DNA of 64,000 nt, from assembly GCA_973895155.1 (NCBI GenBank), contig OZ316893.1, positions 28,334,001 through 28,398,000 of the forward strand. The letters are read 5' to 3'. The notes under the pieces are model-generated. The model was not told the DNA's origin, ran no database searches, and saw only the letters and a list, made by a program, of their open reading frames with translations. The translations under genes and the position numbers were made by a program. Of the stretch, positions 10,180-21,294 are shown in pieces (position 1 is the first letter of the stretch; every line of letters starts with the position of its first letter). The DNA comes from Marsupella aquatica. Lineage: Eukaryota > Marchantiophyta.

Positions 10180-10590
10180 ATTTAGGAAATTGGGCCATAT
10201 ACGTGGATATCATGCACAAGCTAGGGTAATCTAATAATCGAGTAATGTACAACTAAGGTTAATGTTAGGAATACATCCGAACCTCGGGGTAATCCAATCA
10301 CAAAGCAATGTACTAGACAAGTTAATCTTAGGATATTGTGCCATACACACGGATACGAAAGTTGGGGTAATCTTATCCATCAATAAATATACATTAATTA
10401 ATGTTTAGGATTTGTGCCATACACATGAATACAAAAGCCGGGGTAATCTTATAATCAATAAAGTACTAGTAAGGTTAATGTTTGGAAATTGGCCACACCC
10501 ATGGATACAAAGCTGGGGTAATCCTACACATAGATACGAAGCAAATGCCGGGGTAATCTAATAATCATAATTAAAGTACAAATGAATGTA
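10180..10590 (+). repeat. Degenerate tandem repeat, about five copies of ~80-110 bp
   Basis: The core GGGTAATCTAATAATC with a following AAGGTTAATGTTAGGA and a preceding CCATACAC-n-GGATAC recurs at about 10,220, 10,285, 10,365, 10,440, 10,515 and 10,550 with variable spacing. It is old and diverged, and non-coding. Confidence 0.7.
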
Positions 10591-11289
10591 TTAAGGAATG
10601 TACTAAGCTGGGCTGTAAAAATGTGGGGTTTTACATACATGGACACAAGACTATAAACGTGACGAAATGATGTAATCATGCAGGTCAGGTAAAGTAGGAA
10701 GATTGTTTGTTACACCAACAGTCTTCGGCCACAAATGAGTTTTCGGCCACAAATGAGGTGTTGTACAACACATTTGTTATGTCATACAGCCATCCATTTG
10801 AGTAGTGTTTTTTTATCTAGATGTAAGTGTCCAGTGTGAGGGAAAATTGGCAGGTCATGTGGGACTGGGGAAAATAAATTTTGATTTGTGTGAAGTGCGC
10901 CTCACACGTCGCTTCTAGGTTCTGAAAATCTAGGGTTGATGGTAAAAATGAAAATGTATAATCTGAGTATGAAATAGATACGGAGGTGTCGAGGAGTAAA
11001 ACTAGACCAGACCAGAATGGGGCAGGGGGAGTTTAGGGTCCATTTATATTGAATGTAATGAGAGAATTGTTTACTAGAATAAATGGTACCCCATATTTAA
11101 ATAACGTGTCTATTGATCGATACCCAGGAAAGAAAATACCGTCCTATCTTCTTTGCACTTCAACCGATGCACAATGCTTGCCTTTCTAGAGAACAAGGTA
11201 GCCAAAACAAATTCACCGAAGAGAATAGATAGTTCAAAACTCCTGACTCTAATTTACAAATACTACAAAAAAACATTTGACTCTTACCT
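10591..11289. other. No gene recognised
   Basis: Contains a small direct repeat TTTTCGGCCACAAATGAG at about 10,725-10,758 and otherwise unique AT-rich sequence without a recognisable coding segment. Confidence 0.4.
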
Positions 11290-11480
11290 GAAGTTTTCCT
11301 ATCGTCTAAAATCTTAAAGTTTCCCTTTCCTGAAGCTCAAATTGTTTTTCCTTCCCTGCCCTTCCTCAAGTTTTTTTCCCTAGCGCCTGAAGCTGGAGTT
11401 TTTTTTCCTTCCCCCCTGACGGTGAAGTTTTTTTTTCTTCCTGGAAAAAGCTGAATTTTTTTTTGCTTGCTTTGGTTTTT
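11290..11480 (+). repeat. Pyrimidine-rich degenerate repeat (CTGAAG ... TTTTTTCCTTCC)
   Basis: Five or six variants of CCTGAAGCTxxA followed by a T run and CCTTCC, spaced 30-45 bp. The T run at about 11,397-11,404 is the site of the one-base length difference between the two copies of the duplicated segment. Confidence 0.65.
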
Positions 11481-11759
11481 GCTGTTTTTCTTCTCCCCCA
11501 CTTTCACATTATGTAGGTTTGTACATCATGTGCGAAAAAAACTAGGATACAATGTATGGATTTGATGAAAAAAATCACCTCTGGTTTAGGGAACCAATAT
11601 AGAGCAGGTAAATTCAGGCATGTACTTTGGCTGGTATTTGTCCCTGCAATACCCAAAATGCTGGTCCGGTGAGGTTTAGGGTCTTTTCAGTACGTTTGGA
11701 GTCCTTCTACCGGCGCAGGGCGCCTTCATGGGGTCCCTGCCCGCTTCGTTGCTTGCTAT

Positions 11760-12250
11760 GACTAATAAAAGTACCCTCATTAATAAGAGTACCCTCATGG
11801 ACAAGGCCCAACACAAGGATACCCTTAGGAGATAAGAGTACCCTCACTGATAAGGGTACCCTCATTATCAAAGTACCATTGTTGATAAGTGTACCCTCAT
11901 TGATACTTAAGAGTACCCTCATACGCAAGGGTACCCTCAGGAGATAAGAGTACCCTCATTGATAAGGGTACCCTCACTGATCAAAGTACCATTGTTGATA
12001 AGCGTACCCATTGATAAGAGTACCCTCGCTGATAAGAGTCCCTCGCTGATAAGAGTACCCTCGTTGATAAGAGTACCCTCAAGCACAAGGGTACCCTCAG
12101 GAGATAAGAGTACCCTCATTGATAAGGGTACCCTCATTGATCTAATTAAGTACCATCGTTGATAAATGTACCACATTGATAAGAGTACCCTCACTGATAA
12201 GAGTACCCTCATGCACAAGGGTACCCTCAGGAGATAAAAGTACCCTCATT
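11760..12250 (+). repeat. GATAAGAGTACCCTCATT minisatellite
   Basis: I count 19 copies of TACCCTC in about 490 bp, in 17-20-bp units of the form GATAA(G/A)(A/G)GTACCCTCA(T/C)T, arranged in blocks that end with a CAGGAGATAA variant. Open frames through it on both strands (for example 11,937-12,218 minus) are repeat artefacts. Duplicated at 55,597-56,087. Confidence 0.95.
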
Positions 12251-12309
12251 CACATGGGGAGCAATGAAAATAGGGATAATTGTAACCACGTCCAAAAGGT
12301 GAGATCTGT

Positions 12310-12800
12310 GATCATAGCCATTCAAAAATACTGTCCTTCAAAACCTTGAGGACTTTAGTTTAAGAACTTTTCTAACAAACAGTTCAAGAATGTTTTTATA
12401 ACAAAGAATCCAATAAAGTGTAAACTTTAATTTTATGGTGTTCAATTTTTTTAGATTTTCCCACACTATAGCAAACAAATCCACTGAATTTGTTTATTCT
12501 AATTCCAATTCAGTAAATATTACAATTCCGGTCAAATAGTACACGAACCATTTCAGATCTGAGTACCGAAATGCCGTAAGTTGTAATTTTTATCATTAGA
12601 TTTATGAATAATTCAACATGTAGGTGGGGAGAAAGGGGGAATTTTGATGTTGAGGTACTCACCTTCATAAATCTACTATTGATTTGTCCCAAGGAGTGTA
12701 CAGTTCTTTCCTTGGTCTCGCCTCAATATTTGTACAATGTTGGCATGAATGACACTGCACAGAACACTAAAAGGATTTAGTGTCTTGAGGATGACCAAAA
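12310..12800 (-). pseudogene. 5' fragment of the TET/JBP-like oxygenase gene
   Basis: Aligns, with scattered substitutions and small indels, to about 5930-6480: the 5' part of the main exon, the intron and the 30-codon upstream exon. Shared tracts include GTTTAAGAACTTTT, TTCAAGAATGTT and, in the intron, CCGAAATGCCGTAAGTTGTAA. The upstream exon here reads CHSCQHCTNIEARPRKEL on the minus strand and then meets a TGA before the donor-like AAGGTGAGTACC. The catalytic C-terminal part is missing. Intron conservation shows a DNA-level copy rather than a retrocopy. Confidence 0.8.
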
Positions 12801-13595
12801 ACAATGACAAGAAACCTGAAACTGAAACTCATTTGTCCAAGTGCATGTAGAGCTTCATATCATTGGCAACAATAGTGCTTGAAGCCAACTTACTTTTGAA
12901 TGACGTGTAAGGCAATATCTTGTGAAAGAGGGCCGATAGCTTCCCAACTACTAAAGGAAGTAGATTTTGCACTCACAAAGTCATCCCAACAACCAGATCC
13001 CCTTGTGCAATCTGAGAAACGTGGAGTATTCAATAAAAAGTTCAAAGCAAAATGTAATAAAACCATCATAAACTCAATATAATGAAATGTAACCATGTCC
13101 TTTGTGATAAATTCTGCAAACCCTTCTGCTTTTTAAATATCTACTAATTAAAAGGAAAAGGATAATACACCAGAATTTACTTCAAAACTCACTGTCAATC
13201 ATGTTCTCCGAACAATAAGAATGATAGGGAGGGAAAATGTCAACCTGGGCATACGCCCAAGTCAGGGTGTGAAGCTTAATTTTCAGGATCCTGGAATTGT
13301 GGCCGGAGAGAGGCAGCTTGCAGCAACAAGTGCTTCAGGCTTCTTCCTCATCAGCATAGCCAACACCACTAGGAGACCAACCTAGAGCAAGTACAGGTCG
13401 AGCTCCCTCCTTGTTTGTGTAGTTCAATGTTCTGACCATGTTCAATGTGCTGCATTCCCTTGGGTTTGGATGATCTTCCCTTGGCAGAAATGAGTCACAT
13501 TCCAGAGTTACTCCATGCATAATGATTATTCACCTGCCCCTGGGGTTGGATGATCTTTGTGTGGGATAAATGCCCGGTTTGAGTTAACGGGCAAG
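12801..13595. other. No gene recognised
   Basis: Frames of 60-68 codons at 12,890-13,096 (minus) and 12,900-13,082 (plus) overlap each other; neither shows a known motif. The phrase 'gggtttggatgatctt' occurs twice (13,457 and 13,540), as does 'gaatcacacttcagagttactc' in variant form, suggesting a ~100-250-bp diverged duplication. Confidence 0.35.
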
Positions 13596-13599
13596 TTTA

Positions 13600-13690
13600 C
13601 GTGTTGCCCTACGGGGTGTGGTTGGGACCGGGTGGGGTTGGGATAGGGTTGGGATGAGGTTGGGACGGTGTCAGGATAGGGGCGGGATGA
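13600..13690 (+). repeat. G-rich simple repeat (GGTTGGGA)n
   Basis: Imperfect GGTTGGGA/GGGATAGG units. Several G3 runs could fold as a G-quadruplex. Duplicated at 57,437-57,527. Confidence 0.7.
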
Positions 13691-15329
13691 CCAGGTGTGA
13701 CGGATGACAAATCAAGGCCAAACCAGGCATAAATGAATCACACTTCAGAGTTACTCAAGGCAAAATGATTATTCTTCTGCCGCCAATCTGAATTGACTAC
13801 TTGTAGCCTGGTGGAATCAGTGGATACTCATTACTTGGCGAGAGGTTGCACCATAAAGATTGTTATGGTTAGGAATCAAATAATAGTTGAGTGTTCATTA
13901 AGTGTTTATAATACCTTGAAAGGGTTTAACAGTTTAATGATTAGATGCATGGGACCCGGATGGGATCCCATATGAGCTTACACTTTGAATTGTTCAACAA
14001 TCTGAACAATAAAATGTACAAGGGTAAATTTATAAGAAGGTAATGGCATTGTGACTTTTTTCATCAAAGCAAGCTGGAGTGCCAGTTCCTTGTTATTAGG
14101 ATATATCTAGATCCAGACTAGCTCCAGAGTACCAAAATCTCTGCACTTTTGGGGCACTCTGTTGTGCTATGCATTTGAGGGAGTATTCATATCTATAACT
14201 AGACCAATGCCCGTGCGTTGAACAAAAGATGTTGACATGAGAAAACATACCAAGGAGAGAGAAAGAGTAAAAGTGAGGAAAAGATATCAAAGTGAGAAAA
14301 CTAAGTGAATAGTTTAGCTACTCATTTGCTAAACTAACAACAATAAGTTCAGCAGTTAATTGGCAAGGGAGTCCACCCTACAATTTAGCTGGTTGCAGTC
14401 AAACTGGAGTTTGGACTTTGAATGCCATAAACTTACATTCCACCATGGGTGAGTGCAATGTGTGTATTTAGGCAAAGCTCAGATAATTGAAGGGAATGGG
14501 CTTACTCCCCTCTTTTATAGGGGGAGTGACACTTATTTCACTGACAGTTTACATAAGACTGCAAGATGGGCATCACTAGAAGAAATTAGTAAGAAATCAT
14601 TAGTAAACCCTAAACCCTAAACTTTCTACAGTAGTTGATTTTAAGTGTGTTAATTTATATATATAGTGCACGTTGCACATATTGGTGAGAGGCAGCCAGG
14701 GGTGAAGTCTCAATGTGTGATCACATGTAGGGTCTGTTGAGGGGAATCTAACATTTAGGATACTTAGACCAGTACTGTCAAAGAACTCACACTCCCCTGC
14801 TGTAAATTAAGCCGACATTGCTCCAAAGCAGAGACAAACTTTCTAAGTTCATTGATCTACAAAACTCTCCCCACATTGAGACCTTACTAAAATAGAAAAC
14901 GAGGAAGAAGTACATTTAAGAAAACTAAGGACCAATTTCCTGAAAAAGGCCAAACAAAGTACAATGGAGTAAAGCAAATTATAGAGATAAACTAAACCCT
15001 AAACCCTAAACTTTACCCTCAGCTTAAGTGATTTAGAAAGGAAATGCAAACACAGCAAAGGTTAATTAAATCAATTATTTTGAGCTCAATTTATTAATTG
15101 TTATCAGTAACAAAATGATGAAAAATAACTGCAAGAAAGAAGCAACAATGGGTACTAGATAGAGGACAAGGTTCACATGTGGTCCCAATAGGTTTTTGCC
15201 CACAGGCAGGTCCCATTTGTTTAATATGTTCCGTTAGCTTACATACATCTAATGAGGGTCCAAATGGAAATGAATCACTCTACCAAAGAACAAAATGAGC
15301 CAAATCTGTGGATGAGACCCAATAAAGGG
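13691..15329. other. No gene recognised; interstitial telomere-like motifs
   Basis: Two short runs of the plant telomere heptamer (TAAACCCTAAACCCTAAAC) lie at about 14,604 and 14,993. A CACTAGAAGAAA transposon-terminus motif is at 14,574. No coding sequence is recognised on either strand. Confidence 0.5.
14574..14586 (+). other. Orphan CACTA-type terminus motif
   Basis: CACTAGAAGAAA matches the first 12 bases of the left end of the intact CACTA element at 32,820. Similarity stops afterwards, no subterminal AGTCAC cluster follows, and no matching right end was found. It may be a remnant of another CACTA family or chance. Confidence 0.35.
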
Positions 15330-15480
15330 GAGAAGGGACAGGATCCCAATTACATGACCCCCCAAAACGGGGAGAAGCTGATACAGGATCTCAACTAAAT
15401 GAGACACACAAGAGGGGAGAAGAGACAGAGGATCTCAACTAAATGAGACACACAAAAGGGGAGAAAACCAGAGAAATACC
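15330..15480 (+). repeat. Tandem repeat, about 55 bp, three copies
   Basis: Units of the form GGGGAGAAG-n-ACAGGATCTCAACTAAATGAGACACACAA; the last two are nearly identical and the first is diverged. Duplicated at 59,167-59,317. Confidence 0.8.
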
Positions 15481-15520
15481 ATTTGAAGACCAAAGACTGA
15501 GCCAACATTCCTGAGTTCCG

Positions 15521-15645
15521 AATAACTACAAAGATTCAGAAATTATGCTAACCTAGGTATTATCACTATCGAAAATTCCTGATCAAGCCGCCAATAACTA
15601 CAAAGAACTTAGAACATGCTAACCTAGGTATTATCACTATCTAAA
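15521..15645 (+). repeat. Direct repeat, about 71 bp, two copies
   Basis: AATAACTACAAAGA and, 25-30 bp later, GCTAACCTAGGTATTATCAC occur twice (starting at about 15,521 and 15,592). Confidence 0.8.
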
Positions 15646-15849
15646 GTAGAGACTAGATTTTCTGCGAGCAACAAGACCATTCATATCTTCTAGAGACTAA
15701 AGTGACCAAACACTGTCTAAATGCTCAAGCAACAGCATGTAACATCCGTATCTTGTAGCTGTCCAACTATGTACTAGTAGTGCCCACTGCAAGGTCTCTA
15801 GCTCTGGATGAATGCCTGGATTGAATGACAATCACTACCATGAAAGGTT

Positions 15850-16399
15850 TTGATATATAGCAGGCCAGTGACTCTGTTAATCGATCAAGCTCTTTGGCCA
15901 GGCATGTCAAGAAGTTGGAAGGACGGGCTCATTCCCACAGATCGAGATTCTATTCCTCTTTCAATTGTTGGGTTGTCGACAATCTTTAGAACTGCATTGA
16001 GTTGTCGTAGAGACCCTCATCCGTTCGCCCCAGTGAAGGGAAGGGATCAACGAGAACCGCACTCAACGCCCTCTTCTCCAATTGAAAGAAGGATCTCCTT
16101 CTATGGATGTCCCCCCAGGAGATCCCGAGGTGCACGCTCAAGGGGCTATGATGTCTGGCCTTCTCTTACAATTGTTATACCAAATTCCTGGAGGTACTGC
16201 TCGGCAGGTCGTTGCACAGTGGAAATGGTTGCCAATGGAAACGAAGACTTGCGTAGATGCTAAGAGTTATGTAGATGCTAAGAGTTGGGTACATGCTAAG
16301 AGATGTGTAGATGCTCTTGTTAAGATTAACAAGGAGATCACGGTATTGTGGGAAGTAAAGGCAATAGCCCCGCAGTTACAGACGAACTTGGACACGTAA
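15850..16399 (+). pseudogene. Frameshifted gene fragment, product not recognised
   Basis: A GC-richer stretch with a protein-like translation split over two frames. The first runs to 16,263 (segment TLLIDQALWPGMSRSW). The second, from about 16,060, reads LKEGSPSMDVPPGDPEVH, SGLLLQLLYQIPGG and QVVAQWKWLP, then a 7-residue repeat, stopping at 16,399. The best reading switches frame near 16,070. It probably derives from a host exon, but I cannot name the family. Duplicated at 59,687-60,236 with the same breaks. Confidence 0.35.
16252..16312 (+). repeat. 21-bp in-frame repeat (heptad coding repeat)
   Basis: Three to four copies of GTAGATGCTAAGAGTTAT and variants with 21-bp spacing, translating as C/Y/W-V-D-A-K-S/R units within the second frame of the fragment above. 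Confidence 0.7.
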
Positions 16400-17349
16400 T
16401 TGATTTTGTAGTTAAACTTTGTTGAAAGTCTTTATAACAGAGCAATCACAAGTTCCACGCATGCGCGATTGTGAGGAACCAAGTCCAAGTTGCCGCGCGC
16501 GCGAAATGACAAAATTTTACGGGGAGCACAATGTGCACACAACGTAAACTCAAGACTCTATGAGTGCTTGGAGCAAGGTGGACAGGCTATGGGACGTGAT
16601 CCAGATTTTTGACCACCCTCTGCTGGGGAAGCTGCAGTGGCATTCGTTCTCTTGGAGAAGCTATAGCGGCGACCCTTTGGAGAAATCAGCTGGCAGTCTC
16701 AAACAGTCTACAAGGCCCAATGTTAAGCTTTGATGGTGGCGAGGCAGTCTAATCACAAAACCTAAAAAGTTGCAGCAGGAAGTGGAGAAAAAAACAGGCG
16801 CAATGTGTACTACTTAAAAAAGTTCCAAAAGTGGCGTTTTGGGTAGAATAGGGCGCTGCCCTCAGCCTTTTGGTCCCGATCCCCTAACAACTTTGTGGCG
16901 GGCTTCGGCTAACAGGTTCATTATTGGTGTGGGAGTTCTACTCGACCAGCCACCAGAGGCCTTAGTGGACATAAACGCAGTAGCTAGTACAGTAGTTCAC
17001 TTGACGTGACCAGTGAGGTGCAACAACCACTCGGTTGATTGAAGCATCAAAAGAATTGGCTGAAACGGCCACAATCTCATACAACATACACGGCAAGGTC
17101 TCTATGCCAATTTCCCAGCCTTATCTAGGGACAGATTGAAGGCAGCTTCCGACCACGAAAGTCACAAAACTGCCTATGAGCCATCCGTACCTCTAAAGAT
17201 CCGCCATATATAGACCCTCTTCACAGCTTTATACAATCTTCCGACTACCGCAGCCACAATAGTGTGCTAGAATTCACTGTGAAGTACTGGATTGGCTCCA
17301 CTCTAATTCGTGCCTTACTCGAGACATGAGAAACGGAAAAATTGACGCG
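16400..17349. other. No gene recognised
   Basis: Includes an alternating GCGCGCGCG stretch at about 16,494 and otherwise unique sequence without recognisable protein similarity. Confidence 0.4.
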
Positions 17350-17641
17350 TCTAGTTTTGTCTCACCTTGTTTAAGTAAGCAATGTTGACAATCGGGTCGA
17401 GAAGGTACTGGAGGAATGCATCCAATGTGAAGGAGTGCTTTGCTTTCATCAATATCGTATTCTAGTGAGCCATCTGCTCATTGATGATCTTCTCGGCATC
17501 ACCCAACCTCGGTTTCACCTTGCTCTGCGTTCAGAAACTCTTTAAACTTTGCCGGGACAATGACATCATTCTCTGCATACTTGTGCATGCGATCAAATCG
17601 CCTCTTTGGTAATTAAACCATTGTCCATCAATCTCTCCTCC
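17350..17641 (-). pseudogene. Exon-like gene fragment with stop and frameshift, product not recognised
   Basis: The minus strand reads KRRFDRMHKYAENDVIVPAK and FKEFLNAEQ, then shifts frame to KVKPRLGDAEKIINEQMAH, a TAG, then ILMKAKHSFTLDAFLQYLL and DPIVNIAYLNK, ending at a consensus splice donor (AAG|GTGAGA). The strongly protein-like composition and donor indicate a decayed exon of a host gene. I do not recognise the family. Duplicated at 61,187-61,478. Confidence 0.5.
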
Positions 17642-19324
17642 TATACAAGCTCGGAGTATCCATCTCTATATATCCTGCCCACAGGACTCTAGGGGGAGGC
17701 ACAACATAATCACAACAAAAACTTTTCTCTTTTGCACGAATGAAGCACCGAAAATAGTGTTTAGAAGCGAAAAGAAATTATGCACTTAACACAGGCCTGA
17801 ATATCAGATTTGCACGGGAGGTCAAGTGTATTATCTAGCTGGGACTATTTTCGCACCTTTCTCCCATAAAACAACGCGCAATATATATATTCCAACACAT
17901 TCGCAGTGCCAAATTAATGATCCCATGTTTGCACCCTGAGTTAATAAAGTGCAAAATAATTGAGAGATGCAATAGCTAATTACCAGTCAGATCTAACTAT
18001 ATATGGAGAGAAGATACATTCGAAATAGAGAAGGGAGAACACCACAAGGATCTGTTGGCAGCAGCAGTCGATACAAAGTCGATCTAACCAGACGAGTGAC
18101 AAGTACACATGTTAGAGACTCCTCGATGAAGCTCAAACGACAAGATTGGTAACAAGCCCAGTTGAAAAACTCAAGCTGCGATAGTCCAACGAGAAGCAAA
18201 ACGATGAAGAAATGAAGGCGGGACCCCACGAGCCAGAGAATGCAACCCTAAACCCAATATGCCGCTTCACTAATTCGCTCAACCTTCAAACACACGGATC
18301 CCTGTGGCCCTGCAAAACATAGGACCCATGTGCTCACTAACAAGTGGGTCCGCAAAGGTATTGAAAATGAAAAAACCAAACATCTCACAAGAAAGAATGA
18401 CGACATCGGCCGTGGGGACTAGAGAGCGAGAGATGACAGCAGCATCCCGGTTTGTTCGTTTGCAACTCGACACAATATGCAAAAGTGAGTTGTTCGCAAG
18501 ATGTGGGCACCGTTGACGTGACTCGGTCATGTTGCAGTGTTGCGCGTTCCAAAGTCTTCTACCGGACAGGTTTCATCATTCGGAGAATCTCAACGCCTAC
18601 TTTGGACTGATTGACTGGAGAAGTGGAGATCCTAGTGGACGAAATATTTGCACTGCTGTAATCCTTGTATTCTCAAAACAGTGATGTTGTCAATGTATTT
18701 TGTTTTGAGGGGGATTTTCATGTCATTGCGGCGGACGAGCGTTTGGTGTGTACTTAGAGTAAAGAAACCTTATGCCAGGCGGGGCTGTTCAGTGGTGATT
18801 GAGCTCCCGCGTCGACATGCATTCTATCTCTCAAGTGCTGCCGGTGGTCTGTTGCCCCCCAATGATCTGCGAAAGGCGATGAGACTCTGAGCATCGCTTG
18901 CTTGAGTCTACAGGAATGAATGGTTTGCTTAAGAGGTCACGTGTAAAGTCAATACTGTGCTGAGCTTTGGAAAATTCGGCGGAGTAGTTAGGGATCGCGA
19001 TGCTGTTGGGTCACTAAGAGTAGATGCTGTCGGAGTAATGTTGTAGCAAGCCAATGTGATTAGAACAGCCATGTCAGCAGCTTTGGACACTGGGCCAAAG
19101 GGAAAAGACTGACATAATACTAAAGCTGATTTGATCCACCTGGCTGCTCAGTCGGCTACAAAGTGCACATTCATTCAAGCTGCAATTCGGAAGTGCGGGG
19201 GCAAGGAGGAAAAGGGGCTACAGCTGTACACAGCCTAGGGATCAAATGGGCGATGGGGACAGTTCGATAAACAACTGGGACGAGCAGATGCTACGGGGCG
19301 GGCCCCAGAGGTCAGACTTCCCAT
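17642..19324. other. No gene recognised
   Basis: Several 70-83-codon frames (for example 17,993-18,229 minus, 18,279-18,530 minus, 18,648-18,890 plus) show no family motif and overlap antisense frames. The base composition suggests decayed genic sequence. Confidence 0.35.
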
Positions 19325-19435
19325 CTGGGACAAAGCATGCTCAGATAAGCTTGGAATCAAGCCTCAGTATGTAGCCGCTCTGGGACAAAGCATGCTCAGA
19401 TAAGATTGGAATCAAGCCTCAGTATGTAGCCGCTC
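19325..19435 (+). repeat. 55-bp tandem duplication
   Basis: CTGGGACAAAGCATGCTCAG starts at 19,325 and again at 19,380; the units differ at one base (AAGCTTGG versus AAGATTGG). Confidence 0.9.
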
Positions 19436-19699
19436 TGTCAGGTTTATTGGGGCCTGATAAAGCTTGATTCACACTAGGACTGCCACTACGTAAGTTAGCA
19501 CTCTGGACAGTAGCTCTGGGAACAAGGAGCTGTGCTTGGCTGGAGCACCAAAGAGATTGTGATGCCATCGGCTATCTCTAGGTGAGAAACAATCACGTCC
19601 TGCCATAAATGTCCCCTCGGGAAAAGAAAGGGCAACTTTCAGTACTATGGTTCTGTACTAGGACCCGCTACAAATTTACAAAAATAGTTGACCTCCGCT

Positions 19700-20185
19700 G
19701 ATCATTATTCCACTTTTGATGGGCTGATACAAACCACCGTCGTTGAATTGGCCTCCAAACAGGACCTACAACGTTGTTTTGTCATCACTGCTACATCGCG
19801 ATCGGCCTTCACTAGATATCCCTTCCAATTTGTTCTAGATGCTAAATAATTAATCATCGACACTGAGTTTTGCCGACGATTAGGAGTAGATAATGTACGG
19901 CAGATGCTCAAACTCGCTCGGAAGTTTGCAGCAACTAAATTTGAAGAGGAAGCCAAGAAGCTCTTCAGGGAACACTTTGACATCCTGAAGACTAATGTGT
20001 TTGATGTTTTGGAAGGACTTCATTATGATTCGGAAGGCTCACATGATGGTGAAGTCGTTTCAGGTCAAAAATCATTTGTGGATCTTTGTCAACTCATTCA
20101 TTCACAATCCGTCATTCGACTCTCAAACCAGAGAGACCTTGACATCTCGTCAGGGCAGCTTCGGGTCAAAATGCGAACTATTTAG
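19700..20185 (+). pseudogene. Gene fragment with possible BTB/BACK-type helices
   Basis: One frame reads FDGLIQTTVVELASKQDLQR, then FTRYPFQFVLDAK, a TAA, then IIDTEFCRRLGVDNV, RQMLKLARKFAATKFEEEAK and KLFREHFDILK, ending at a TAG at 20,185. The 'NVxxMLxLARKFxATKxEEEA' pattern resembles the helix after a BTB domain, but this is a weak match. The internal TAA argues for a pseudogene or an intronic boundary. The part up to 20,163 recurs at 63,537-64,000. Confidence 0.35.
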
Positions 20186-20207
20186 CGTACATCAGTACGA
20201 GAGCAGA

Positions 20208-20445
20208 CCCTACACGCACGGATGATTCAAAGCCGACCTGTCGAACATGCTCATGAATTTATTTTCTGCATGTTAGAGCTAATGGGCTGCCACATGCATT
20301 CAGGATGCTCAGATACGTGATCTCATTTGGCTTCACGCCTTCTTGGCGCATTAGATTGAAAATGTCGAGTGCAGATTGAACATGATCACTCCTAGTGTAT
20401 CCCGCAATCATGCTGGTCCAAGTAATAACACTCTTGTTCTGAATT
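20208..20445 (-). pseudogene. PPR (pentatricopeptide repeat) gene fragment
   Basis: The minus strand reads NKSVITWTSMIAGYTRSD, VQSALDIFNLMRQEGVKPNE, ITYLSILNACGSPLAL and then, after an in-frame TAA, IHEHVRQVGFESSV. This is the classic plant PPR signature (VITWTSMIAGY ... A..F..M..EGVKPNE.T..S.L.AC ... IHEHV), as in PLS-class organelle RNA-binding proteins. Upstream (to about 20,520) the frame shifts. Only about two repeats remain, with a stop, so it is a broken fragment. Confidence 0.85.
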
Positions 20446-21294
20446 TGATAGCAGTAGCGGTATCTTCTCCAGGATCAAATTCCTCTTGCTGGACTCGTTT
20501 ACGAATCATCCCAGCTTTGCCATCAAAACTTGAGAATCAAAACTACAAGTTCTGAGAAGAAAAAGTATGAGAAGATCTTCCATCCAAACCCCAAAGCAAC
20601 CCACCGTCATACCCGCACATTGCCCTCTAAAAAACTATGGCGCGAGTGCTCTTGTTTATCGCCCTCCAAGAAAGAACCCTTTGCAACTGAAGTGTCGTGC
20701 ATACAAAACAAAGAATTGACGACAAGTGGCAACAAGCAAGTAACGAGCAAGTGGCAACAAAATTGATGTAGATTGTGACGAGAAATAAAAGGAGCTCAGG
20801 CAGCAGGAGACGTCATGCAAGAAATGAGCAGGACTTGAACCAGGATGGACAGTATCCCGGGCTGAAAAAGAGATTCTGTCCCGCTTCCTTGGGCGCTCAG
20901 AGGTGAGAAGTATAGTTGCCCAGCAATGTAAGGTCGAAACGCAGAAGAACATCCAGTATACGTATATAGGTAGGGCCCTTACTAGGAATTGTGTGCCCAA
21001 AGGACTTGACGAGAGGCCGTGTAAAAGTGGTAACGCGAACCTAACAGGGATGACCGGATTCGTGAGCATGTAGCTACGCAAAGCTCGATACCAAGTCCCC
21101 GAGAAGCAACTATAGCAATTGAGCAATCCGAAGCCAGTACGACAAGTAATTCTTAGCAGATTGTGAATTCTACAAGGATTGTGAGCTTGCGAGGATAGGC
21201 ACCGGGATGTCCTTAGATCATGTAGAGATGTTGGTGGCCATCAAACCTCCGTGTCTGGCGCAGAGGTTGTCGTCGTCCAGGGGACGCTGGCGCG
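20446..21294. other. No gene recognised; 5' flank of the SMC2 pseudogene
   Basis: A 156-codon frame at 20,656-21,126 (minus) has no recognisable motif. A small repeat of GCAAGTGGCAACAA/GCAAGTAACGAGC lies at about 20,720-20,760. The 60 bp before 21,295 look like a retained 5' UTR. Confidence 0.4.

Larger units (their letters stand above)
7709..20163. repeat. Long duplicated segment, copy 1 (partner 51,545-64,000)
   Basis: Every landmark here recurs 43,836 bp further right up to about 11,404, and 43,837 bp further right after a one-base change in a T run. By eye I found about 22 substitutions and one single-base indel over 12,455 bp, roughly 99.8% identity. The left end is sharp: upstream of 7709 the two copies are unrelated (PHD gene flank here, G-rich satellite at the other). 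The right end of copy 1 cannot be placed because copy 2 is still matching at 64,000. The segment contains satellites and decayed gene pieces and no intact gene I recognise. Confidence 0.95.

Noticed and set aside
11937-12218. 93-codon minus-strand frame with repeated EGTLINEGTLIS
   Set aside because: Translation of the TACCCTC minisatellite; antisense and sense frames are both open by repetition.
12900-13082. Short plus-strand frame with a protein-like tail (RGVFNKKFKAKCNKT)
   Set aside because: No recognisable motif, an open antisense frame of similar length, and no splice signals that extend it convincingly.
17460-17470. ATTCTAGTG as a possible right CACTA terminus
   Set aside because: It lies inside the protein-like minus-strand exon and is explained by a GAG-to-TAG stop in that exon. 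No subterminal repeats or TSD.
20830-20870. tRNA T-arm-like GGTTCAAGTCC on the minus strand
   Set aside because: The flanking bases do not form the T stem, and no acceptor or anticodon stem is found around it.
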